In this document: positions 56,053 through 64,000 of the stretch, piece after piece
Layout: each line of letters starts with the position of its first letter
Position numbering within the stretch: the first letter of the stretch is position 1
From: Bifidobacterium sp. N4G05
Lineage (GTDB): Bacteria; Actinomycetota; Actinomycetes; Actinomycetales; Bifidobacteriaceae
Length of the DNA: 64,000 nucleotides
Direction of reading: 5' to 3'
Assembly: GCF_002742445.1 (NCBI RefSeq)
Contig: NZ_NJNQ01000004.1
Location: 124,001 to 188,000, forward strand
Notes under the pieces: generated by a model
The model's input: the letters and a program-made list of their open reading frames with translations, nothing else
The model's database searches: none
Told to the model about the DNA's origin: nothing
Translations under genes and position numbers: made by a program

Positions 56053-56928
56053 TTAAGCATCACTCTTTTCACTGGATGTTTCCTGAACGGATTCTGAATC
56101 TTCCTTTGGCGTCGGTTCCTTATCAGGCGCATCAGCAGACGGCTCGTCATCAACGCTCCACGCCTTCACCGGCTCGGAACGCATGGTAACCACGGCATGC
56201 CTCCCCGCATGCTTACGGACCTTACGCTTGATGACGCCACGTTTGCGCAGAATATGGAACACCACCATAATCACAATCAGCAACACCAATACGGCGATCA
56301 TGCCGCCAACACCCAACAGCACCGTTTGCGACGACGTCGAGGTCTTCTTCTGCACTACGATCTGATCCATCATATCGGTCGCGGACTTCGACCAATCTGG
56401 GGTGCTTTCCATCAGAGGTTTCTGCGCGGCATCGGAAAGCGCATCGACGGTCGACTTCTTTTTCAGCCATTCGTCGGAATTCGATGACACGGCAACCACC
56501 AGATTGCCGTCATTCGAAGCGACCGCCAACAACACCGTATTCGGCTTCGGATCAAGCGATTCCAACAATGCGCTCGCCCATTTCGCAGGTTTTTCGTCGC
56601 TGTTGAAGCTCGCCAGATACAGCAGACGCACGGAAACCCCGGTTTCCTGCTTCGTTTTGCTGATGGCGTCCGTGATTTCAGCGACATTCGATCCGAGCAG
56701 ATTCTGGGTGTCAGTGATGTTTTCAGTAGCCGTGATGCCGGTGCCGGTACCCTCATCCGCATTGCCGACGGGAGTTATCCACATCATCGCAGTACAGCAC
56801 AATATCATGGCAAGAAGCGCACAAAGCGCTTCGTTCCAACGATTTTTAAAGTTTTGCCCTTGTTGCGACACGCCGGTAGGACACGAATTCGGCCATTCTC
56901 CGACCACAACCCTGGTTTTTTCGTTCAT
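56053..56928 (-). CDS. TPM-domain membrane protein
   Basis: About 291 residues. An N-terminal signal/anchor helix (ALCALLAMILCCTAMMW) is followed by a TPM (YgcG/Psb32-like) domain (~60-190). A second helix (GVGGMIAVLVLLIVIMVVF) and an Arg/Lys-rich then acidic cytoplasmic tail complete it. TPM proteins relate to Psb32 acid phosphatase-like folds. The start is uncertain: ATGs at 56928, 56946 and 57006 are all in frame, and 56946 has TAATGT seven bases upstream. First gene of the two-component operon, so it may sense or modulate the envelope signal (inference). It contains a DnaA-box-like TTATCCACA at 56775. Confidence 0.75.
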   Translation of the reverse strand: MNEKTRVVVGEWPNSCPTGVSQQGQNFKNRWNEALCALLAMILCCTAMMWITPVGNADEGTGTGITATENITDTQNLLGSNVAEITDAISKTKQETGVSVRLLYLASFNSDEKPAKWASALLESLDPKPNTVLLAVASNDGNLVVAVSSNSDEWLKKKSTVDALSDAAQKPLMESTPDWSKSATDMMDQIVVQKKTSTSSQTVLLGVGGMIAVLVLLIVIMVVFHILRKRGVIKRKVRKHAGRHAVVTMRSEPVKAWSVDDEPSADAPDKEPTPKEDSESVQETSSEKSDA

Positions 56929-57029
56929 CGCGTTCACTCTTGCCATACAGTCCACATTACCGTTCGGATGCGTCAAGCATGAGGAACGGCGAAAACCATC
57001 ATACAAAACGCAGCAACGAAAGGATCATC

Positions 57030-57320
57030 ATGGCACAGTATCAGGTGGACAGCGAACAGATTCAATCCTCAAGCGCGGCAGTGAACGCCTCCATCCAAGC
57101 GATTCGTCAATCGGTGCAAGGCATGTACGCCAATCTCAACAATCTGCAAAGCGTTTGGCGCGGCGGAGCCGCCACGCAATTCAATGCGGTGGCGGAACAA
57201 TGGCGGGCAGCCCAGCAGCAGATGGAGCAGTCGCTTGAATCGATTCAACATGCGCTTTCGCAAGCGTCCACGCTCTATTCGGAAACCGAAATGCAGGCGT
57301 CGCGTCTGTTCGCGCAGTAG
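57030..57320 (+). CDS. WXG100-family protein (ESAT-6-like)
   Basis: 96 residues forming two helices with the WXG turn VWRGGAA near residue 42. Helices are Gln/Ala/Ser-rich (SAAVNASIQAIRQSVQGMY; AVAEQWRAAQQQMEQSL). ESAT-6-like proteins are usually dimers exported by type VII secretion. No EccC-type ATPase, EccB/D or partner WXG100 gene lies in this window, so it is an orphan copy here. AAAGGATC precedes the ATG. It diverges from the TPM-domain gene. Confidence 0.88.
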   Translation: MAQYQVDSEQIQSSSAAVNASIQAIRQSVQGMYANLNNLQSVWRGGAATQFNAVAEQWRAAQQQMEQSLESIQHALSQASTLYSETEMQASRLFAQ

Positions 57321-57367
57321 CGGCAGATGCTTCCGATACGGTCAAAGCAGTAGCAGGCACAAAGAGA

Positions 57368-57405
57368 AGCGGAGCCCGCCTCCACCTTGGGAAGCGGGCT
57401 CCGCT
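57368..57405. terminator. Bidirectional terminator between WXG100 and groL
   Basis: AGCGGAGCCCGC pairs perfectly with GCGGGCTCCGCT (12 bp) between convergent genes. Confidence 0.85.
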
Positions 57406-57449
57406 GATAGCTTTTCGCTTATGCCGTTAGGCTTTGCCGAACCTTTGGA

Positions 57450-59093
<1,644 letters not shown>

Positions 59094-59140
59094 TTATTCC
59101 CACTTTCGAAGCGAAGAACGCACCAGCCGTCAGCTGCCAG

Positions 59141-59167
59141 TTATCACTCTCACTCCTCGAGTGCTAA
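59141..59167. promoter_or_regulatory. CIRCE element proximal to groL
   Basis: TTATCACTC-N9-GAGTGCTAA, one mismatch to the HrcA consensus TTAGCACTC-N9-GAGTGCTAA. Confidence 0.85.
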
Positions 59168-59175
59168 TTGGCAGA

Positions 59176-59202
59176 TTAGCACTCTCAGGACGAGAGTGCC
59201 AA
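59176..59202. promoter_or_regulatory. CIRCE element distal to groL
   Basis: TTAGCACTC-N9-GAGTGCCAA, one mismatch to the HrcA consensus. Its centre is 35 bases from that of the first element. Confidence 0.85.
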
Positions 59203-59285
59203 ACTCAATGTCGATGGTTGCGCTGTAAGCAAGAAACCAAACCTCATAAAAAACGCCATAATCATTGGAATTTCAAGAAAACAAA

Positions 59286-59316
59286 AAGCCTTGCCCCCAC
59301 GAGGAGAACAAGGCTT
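59286..59316 (-). terminator. Terminator of the LytR_C gene
   Basis: AAGCCTTG pairs with CAAGGCTT, and a CTCCTCGTGGGG part in the loop can also pair. It is followed on the minus strand by TTTGTTTTC. Confidence 0.8.
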
Positions 59317-59338
59317 CACATGTTTGCCACGGCGTTTT

Positions 59339-60031
59339 TCAGTCCAGCAACACCACGACGATCGGCGTGACAAGCCCATTACTCTGCTGCACATTCGAGA
59401 TTCCCAAGGTCTGGGCGACATTCTCGGCGGTGGCCTTATCGGTTTCGTTCTGATACCAAACCACGGTCTGCGAGGGAACGTTTCCCGTCGGATTACTGGC
59501 GGAAACGCTGGTGTACCCGGCTTGGGTCAGCACATCGACCTTGCTCTGCGCATAACCGGTGATGTTCGTCGCGTTCACCACGCGCACCTCGGTGCCCGTG
59601 TTCACGACCTGCTGCGCAGTAGCGTTATCCGTCTGCTCGGCATCCTGTTCGGCGTTTTGCTCGTTTTGTTCGCTTTGCTGCGAGCCGGTCGACGAATCGG
59701 TATTGGATGCGTCCGCCTCATTGCCAGAAGCGGAGTCGGATCGGGACTCGGACTTGCTCTTGGCGCTCTTGGCGCTCTTGGCCTTTTCGGCACTTGAAGC
59801 AGTCGAACTCTCCTGCGACGACCACGGCATCTTCAGATTGTTGATCTCACCCGAGTAAACGCCCCAGAACAGCAGACCAGCAAGTAGCGCCACGATGATG
59901 ACAATGACGTACGGCACGGCACGGGACGCCGCAGAACGCGCGCCACGGTGAACGCCCATAGGCCCCGACGGAGGATTATCGTACACATCCTTCTCGTAGG
60001 AATCGTAGGTCTCCTTGTCCTGCTTAGCCAT
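59339..60031 (-). CDS. LytR C-terminal (LytR_C) domain membrane protein
   Basis: 230 residues. A short cytoplasmic N-terminus (~1-40, [13 protein letters not shown]) is followed by one transmembrane helix (~40-62, [20 protein letters not shown]). A low-complexity Ser/Ala/Lys/Gln linker of ~70 residues, with [10 protein letters not shown] repeats, leads to the LytR_C domain ([35 protein letters not shown]). Such proteins lie near the actinobacterial envelope; function unknown. The start at 60031 has GAGG upstream. It is divergent from ung. Confidence 0.85.
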   Translation of the reverse strand: MAKQDKETYDSYEKDVYDNPPSGPMGVHRGARSAASRAVPYVIVIIVALLAGLLFWGVYSGEINNLKMPWSSQESSTASSAEKAKSAKSAKSKSESRSDSASGNEADASNTDSSTGSQQSEQNEQNAEQDAEQTDNATAQQVVNTGTEVRVVNATNITGYAQSKVDVLTQAGYTSVSASNPTGNVPSQTVVWYQNETDKATAENVAQTLGISNVQQSNGLVTPIVVVLLD

Positions 60032-60185
60032 ATTGCAAACCTCGTTTCTCACACACTTATCTGCCAAGTGTACCGACCACCTCAGTCAGAACGCAATCAA
60101 ACCGCATTCCCACCCTATTCCGCACGTTCGTGAAACCATCCCGTGAAAACCAGACCATGCCAACCGTCTGGACCGCAACACGTCG

Positions 60186-60191
60186 TACAGT
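60186..60191 (+). promoter_or_regulatory. -10 element of ung (leaderless architecture)
   Basis: TACAGT, then 7 bases, then the ung ATG at 60199. Confidence 0.5.
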
Positions 60192-60198
60192 AAGGTTC

Positions 60199-60909
60199 AT
60201 GACACAAGCGCACATCAAACCATTGAAAGACCTCGTGGAGTCCGGATGGGCGGACGCCCTCGCCGAAGTCGAGCCACAGGTGCACCACATGGGCGATTTT
60301 CTCCGAGGGGAGATCGCAGCCGGACGCCGATACCTTCCGGCTAGCGCGAATATTCTACGCGCGTTCACCATTCCGTTCGACAGCATCAAGGTGCTTATCG
60401 TAGGACAGGACCCCTACCCCACCCCCGGACATCCGGTGGGACTGAGCTTCTGCGTGGCACCGGAAGTCAAGCCGATACCTCGCAGCCTGACCAACATATA
60501 CAAGGAACTGACGGATGATCTCGGCATCCCCATGCCAGCGAACGGCGATCTGACGCCTTGGACGAACCAGGGCGTCATGCTGCTGAACAGGTGTCTGACC
60601 GTCGAGGCGGGCAAGCCCGGCAGCCACCAAGACAAAGGATGGGAGATCGTCACTGACGCTGCGATCAGGGCGCTCAACAACCGCTGTAATCCCGACGGCA
60701 GCGTCAAACCCTTGGTCGCCATTCTGTGGGGACGCAAGGCGCAAACGTTGGAGCCGCTGCTCACCAATGCGTTCATCATCAAGTCGCCCCACCCAAGCCC
60801 CATGTCAGCACGATATGGATTCTTCGGATCCAAGCCGTTCTCACGCGCCAATCAAGCGCTCATCGCCGCAGGTGAAAAGCCTGTGAATTGGTCCCTTCCG
60901 TCAGCTTAA
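60199..60909 (+). CDS. ung: Uracil-DNA glycosylase
   Basis: Base-excision repair enzyme, 236 residues, family 1. The water-activating motif is VGQDPYPT (Asp), followed by GHPVGLSF. The Leu-intercalation motif is [13 protein letters not shown] (His). The [12 protein letters not shown] strand is conserved. The ATG at 60199 is chosen because TACAGT stands 7 bases before it and because residues upstream of MTQAHIK do not resemble Ung. moxR begins 18 bases after the stop, with its own TACAGT signal. Confidence 0.93.
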   Translation: MTQAHIKPLKDLVESGWADALAEVEPQVHHMGDFLRGEIAAGRRYLPASANILRAFTIPFDSIKVLIVGQDPYPTPGHPVGLSFCVAPEVKPIPRSLTNIYKELTDDLGIPMPANGDLTPWTNQGVMLLNRCLTVEAGKPGSHQDKGWEIVTDAAIRALNNRCNPDGSVKPLVAILWGRKAQTLEPLLTNAFIIKSPHPSPMSARYGFFGSKPFSRANQALIAAGEKPVNWSLPSA

Positions 60910-60914
60910 CCCGT

Positions 60915-60920
60915 TACAGT
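60915..60920 (+). promoter_or_regulatory. -10 element of moxR (leaderless architecture)
   Basis: TACAGT, then 7 bases, then the moxR ATG at 60928, in the gap just after ung. Confidence 0.45.
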
Positions 60921-60927
60921 AGCAATC

Positions 60928-61995
60928 ATGGCTTTATTCCCTCCAAAAAATCCGGCACCGGCCCCGGTCCCCATTCCCATGCCGGCCGTCAGCAAACCAA
61001 GCACGTTGTCTGCGGAAGACATCAACCGCGCGAAGCAGATCGGCGCACGAATCCGCGCACGCTTCGCACAGACCTTGGTGGGGCAGGACAATCTTCGCGA
61101 ATCGCTGATCACCACACTGGTGGCAGGCGGTCACATTCTCATCGAATCCGTTCCTGGTCTGGCCAAGACCACGGCAGCGCAAACGCTGGCGACCTCTGTG
61201 TCCGGATCGTTCAAAAGGGTGCAGTGCACCCCAGACCTGATGCCGTCAGATCTGGTGGGCACCCAGGTCTTCGATTTCGCCACACAGAAGTTCTCCACGC
61301 AGATCGGACCCATCCACGCCAATTTCGTGCTGCTCGACGAAATCAACCGTTCGAACGCGAAAACACAGTCGGCCATGCTTGAAGCCATGGCCGAAGGAGC
61401 CACCACCATCGGAGGCCAGCGCATTGCGCTGCCGAAGCCTTTCATGGTCATCGCCACGCAGAACCCCATCGAGGAGGAAGGCACATTCAACCTTCCTGAA
61501 GCGCAGATGGACCGTTTCATGATGAAGGCGGTCATGACCTATCCAACCGCCCAAGAAGAGCAGCGCATGCTCTCCATGCTTACCCGTCGCGGTTCCGACA
61601 CCTTCGATTCACGAATGCTCACCGGAGATGTCGTATCCATCAGCGACGTCGAATTCCTGCGCTCCGCCGCCCGCCGCGTGCATGTCTCCGACGCGATCAT
61701 GAAATATGCGGTCGATATCGCGGCCACATCACGAGGGGCAGGCACCAAGCCGGTGCAAGGACTGTCCACGCTGGTGCGTCTCGGAGCCTCGCCGCGCGCA
61801 TCCATCGCGCTGATCCGTATCGGACAGGCCAACGCACTGATGCAGGGACGCGACTATGTGATTCCGGAAGATGTCAAAACCTTCGCCCATGAGGTGCTGC
61901 GCCATCGCATTCTGCTAACGTTTGAAGCTCTTGCCGACGGCATCACCAGTGACCAGGTGGTGGACTCCATCGTTCAGGCGGTTCCCGTTCCATGA
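60928..61995 (+). CDS. MoxR-family AAA+ ATPase
   Basis: 355 residues. After a Pro-rich N-terminus (~1-30) comes the MoxR core: Walker A SVPGLAKTT, Walker B FVLLDEINRSNAKTQSAMLE, sensor ATQNPIEEEGTFNLPEAQ and lid GASPRAS. MoxR ATPases act as chaperones for VWA-domain partners, and the genes that follow (DUF58 and VWA) are the usual partners. TACAGT stands 7 bases before the ATG. It overlaps the DUF58 start (ATGA). Confidence 0.92.
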   Translation: MALFPPKNPAPAPVPIPMPAVSKPSTLSAEDINRAKQIGARIRARFAQTLVGQDNLRESLITTLVAGGHILIESVPGLAKTTAAQTLATSVSGSFKRVQCTPDLMPSDLVGTQVFDFATQKFSTQIGPIHANFVLLDEINRSNAKTQSAMLEAMAEGATTIGGQRIALPKPFMVIATQNPIEEEGTFNLPEAQMDRFMMKAVMTYPTAQEEQRMLSMLTRRGSDTFDSRMLTGDVVSISDVEFLRSAARRVHVSDAIMKYAVDIAATSRGAGTKPVQGLSTLVRLGASPRASIALIRIGQANALMQGRDYVIPEDVKTFAHEVLRHRILLTFEALADGITSDQVVDSIVQAVPVP

Positions 61996-62945
61996 TCGGC
62001 ACAATTCGTTCCGAAGATCCGATCCGCAGCAAGATCGAGGCTCTCGGAACCACGTTGAGTCTGCCGACCGTCCGTAAAGCACTTGGCACTCTTGAGGGAG
62101 CACATGCATCGGACAAACGTTTCGGCGCCGACGATGTCATGGACATCCGCGTCTACGAGCCCGGAGACGAGGCGAAACGGATTGATTGGAAGACCAGTGC
62201 CCGTGCCGGACGCCCAATGGTGGTGCAGCGGGAACGCCCATGCACCTCGCGGACCTGGCTTCTGCTCGATGTCGGGCAGGAGATGACCGGTACCTGCGTT
62301 TCCGGTGAGCAGGCGCACCAAGTCGCAGCCAACGCCTTGTGCATGTTCGCCGCACTCAGCCTGCGCCGAGGGGACGAAGTGTCCATCGTGTTCGGCGACG
62401 CAGGCTCGATCACTCGCGTGCCTTTTAATGGCGGACTCGCGCAATTCGAGCATACGTTGGACGATGCATTGCAACGTGATTGGAGCAAGCCCCGCAATAT
62501 CGACGCCCTGCTGGAGTATGCCCGCCGCATTCGCGACAGGGATGCGCTGGTCATACTCGCCACCGACGAGCACGCACTCGAGGAACGTCATATGGAATCC
62601 ATCCGCAGGATCGCAAGAACCCACCCTATGGTGCTTATCGACGTGGCCACCATCAATCCATTCGACGACACACATGCACGCACGGTGTTCGACGCAGGCA
62701 GCGATCGTCGCGTCCCCGCGTTCCTACGCACTGGCAAAACAGCGCAGGAGGTTCGCACGCACCGCGAATATCTGTCCGCATCCGTCCGGCATGAGTTGAA
62801 TCGTTGCGGTTCCACCGTGATCCGTGCCGATTCAAGCGAACGCATGTTCCGCGAATTCGCTCGGATGGTATCCGTTTCCCTGGCCCGCTCCACGCGCAAT
62901 CAGCTGAAAGCCCCGTCCGCAATCACCCTGGGAGGCAAGGCATGA
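61992..62945 (+). CDS. DUF58 domain-containing protein
   Basis: 317 residues. The DUF58 signature is RVYEPGDEAKRIDWKTSARAG near residue 55, and a VWA-like fold (LLLDVGQEM, VILATDEHALEE) follows. No transmembrane segment, so it is probably cytoplasmic, unlike the longer membrane-bound DUF58 proteins. It overlaps MoxR and the next gene by ATGA. DUF58-MoxR pairs occur in many bacteria; the biochemical role is not established. Confidence 0.9.
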   Translation: MIGTIRSEDPIRSKIEALGTTLSLPTVRKALGTLEGAHASDKRFGADDVMDIRVYEPGDEAKRIDWKTSARAGRPMVVQRERPCTSRTWLLLDVGQEMTGTCVSGEQAHQVAANALCMFAALSLRRGDEVSIVFGDAGSITRVPFNGGLAQFEHTLDDALQRDWSKPRNIDALLEYARRIRDRDALVILATDEHALEERHMESIRRIARTHPMVLIDVATINPFDDTHARTVFDAGSDRRVPAFLRTGKTAQEVRTHREYLSASVRHELNRCGSTVIRADSSERMFREFARMVSVSLARSTRNQLKAPSAITLGGKA

Positions 62946-63466
62946 TCATCACCTTGTCCGACAACGGTTTCGACACGATGGATCCGATTCATATCGAAAC
63001 GGGTCTGGGCGTCGTCATCGCAGTGTGCCTCGCCATTGCCGCGGCACTCGTCATTCTCGTGGTGTGGCTGTCGCGTCCGAACCGCAAGCCCACGAAAAAA
63101 GCCAATCATGGACGTCATGATGCGGCCACGGGCACGTCGGTATGGCACGAACGCATCGATGATGTGGTTACCCGTCACGCCAAGGGCGATCTTACGAGGG
63201 AGAACGCGTTCGCTCTGCTTGCAGCCATCGCAAGGGATTTCGCATCCGCAGCCACCGGCAGCGATGTGCGCAGCCAAACGCTCACCGACATTGAAGCGAC
63301 TCCACGCACGACAGGCAATCAGCATGGTCTCACCTTGCTCAGGCAGACCATCGAAGCGTTGTATCCTCCGGAATTCGCTGACGCCGAACGCAATCACACC
63401 GCCAGGGAGGCCACCGTCGAACAAGCTGGAGAGTGGGTTGCCAATCTTGTGGAAAGGTGGCGATGA
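62942..63466 (+). CDS. Single-pass membrane protein of the MoxR operon (DUF4381-like position)
   Basis: 174 residues. One N-terminal transmembrane helix (~20-45, LGVVIAVCLAIAAALVILVVW) is followed by a cytoplasmic domain with basic linker (NRKPTKKANHGRHD) and helices to the end. Its place between DUF58 and VWA genes is that of DUF4381 proteins, but I do not see enough to assign it to that family. The start overlaps the DUF58 stop by ATGA. Confidence 0.75.
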   Translation: MIITLSDNGFDTMDPIHIETGLGVVIAVCLAIAAALVILVVWLSRPNRKPTKKANHGRHDAATGTSVWHERIDDVVTRHAKGDLTRENAFALLAAIARDFASAATGSDVRSQTLTDIEATPRTTGNQHGLTLLRQTIEALYPPEFADAERNHTAREATVEQAGEWVANLVERWR

Positions 63467-64000
63467 ATGAAATTGTCATGGCACTGGCCGTGGGCCGGTT
63501 TCGCAGGACTGATCGTGGCATTGGCCGTCGTCGCCGTCATGGTGCTGGTCGACGCAAAACGCAAACATGCCGATACTGGAGCCGCACGAACGTTCAGCTT
63601 GGATGACGATCTCAACACCGAAACCGCGTCGAAGCTGTTCCGGCAGTGGCGCACGCTGTCACGCATGGCCGCTGTTCTGCTGGTGGTCGCGTTGGCACTG
63701 ACGATAGCGCTGGTGGCACGCCCCAGCACCGTGGACGAAGGAGAGGAACGCGCAAGCAGCCGCGATATCGTGCTGTGCTTGGACGTGTCTGGATCGACGT
63801 TGCCTTACGACCGAGAAGTGATCGACACCTACCGCAGATTGGTTGATAGCTTCAAGGGCGAACGCATCGGATTGAGTATTTTCAATTCCACGTCACGTAC
63901 CGTGTTTCCGCTGACCGACGATTATGAGCTGGTATCCGAGCAGCTCGACAAGGCCAGCACGATACTGAAGGGCGTTGAATCGCAAGATGATATCGACAAG
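63467..64000 (+). CDS. VWA-domain membrane protein (BatA-like; 3' end outside window)
   Basis: At least 178 residues are visible. Two transmembrane helices (~12-30 GLIVALAVVAVMVLV; ~68-85 AVLLVVALALTIALVA) flank a short cytoplasmic loop. A von Willebrand A domain then starts, with the MIDAS motif DVSGS in IVLCLDVSGST. The frame is open at the window edge. AAAGGTGG precedes the ATG at 63467; ATG 63463 is out of frame with it. VWA proteins of such operons are the expected MoxR substrates. Confidence 0.88.
   Translation, partial: MKLSWHWPWAGFAGLIVALAVVAVMVLVDAKRKHADTGAARTFSLDDDLNTETASKLFRQWRTLSRMAAVLLVVALALTIALVARPSTVDEGEERASSRDIVLCLDVSGSTLPYDREVIDTYRRLVDSFKGERIGLSIFNSTSRTVFPLTDDYELVSEQLDKASTILKGVESQDDIDK

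Noticed and set aside
56775..56783. Additional DnaA box TTATCCACA
   Set aside because: A single copy within the TPM-domain coding region; isolated 9-mers are expected by chance.
57030..57320. A complete type VII secretion locus
   Set aside because: Only a single WXG100 gene is present; no FtsK/SpoIIIE-type ATPase or membrane component lies in the window.

Overview
The window is a 64 kb stretch of ordinary bifidobacterial chromosome, moderately GC-rich and gene-dense. Several traits point to Bifidobacterium. These are SdhA and SdhB without membrane anchors, a GatCAB-type (His-bearing) AspRS, paired clpP1P2, CIRCE-controlled groL without an adjacent groES, an actinobacterial LexA box, a DUF349 protein beside hisS-aspS, a DUF3027 protein behind a long cold-shock protein, and a WXG100 protein. 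The balance of sugar-independent housekeeping genes would fit the B. adolescentis/catenulatum group, but species is inference. No insertion sequence, prophage, CRISPR array or rRNA was seen.

Layout. 1-3045: end of an FtsX-type exporter operon. 3178-7304: an ECF vitamin-type uptake system (S component, fused A-A' ATPase, EcfT) ending in a double-domain Lrp regulator, next to metY and a pyridoxal kinase gene. 10257-13602: yraN-comM-dprA, preceded by a cluster of DnaA boxes inside a large inverted repeat. 13727-17263: sdhA-sdhB-methyltransferase. 17386-24050: nhaA, two identical tRNA-Arg genes, clpX, clpP1P2 and a family 5 binding protein. 24150-30816: an MFS exporter, then rarA and a DUF3516 helicase diverging from one LexA box, then ppk2. 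31002-37263: two polar amino-acid ABC systems and a possible 44-residue membrane protein. 37422-42208: aspS, hisS and a DUF349 protein. 42382-47858: creatininase, MHS-family transporter, PucR regulator and a CodA-family deaminase, the most distinctive metabolic island here. 47972-60031: stress and envelope genes (clpC, usp, DUF3027/CSP, a two-component system with a TPM protein, WXG100, groL, LytR_C). 60199-64000: ung and a MoxR-DUF58-VWA operon cut by the window end.

Themes. Protein quality control is concentrated here (clpX, clpP1, clpP2, clpC, groL, usp), with visible operators: two CIRCE elements and a palindrome over the clpP1 -35. Several genes (rarA, the helicase, ung, moxR, gluA) show a -10 hexamer only 6-7 bases before ATG, which suggests leaderless mRNAs. 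A 12-base motif, TGCGACACGCCG, recurs, mostly inside intergenic hairpins. The creatininase/deaminase island may let this organism draw nitrogen from creatinine or a related cyclic amidine; this is inference from active-site residues and gene context.
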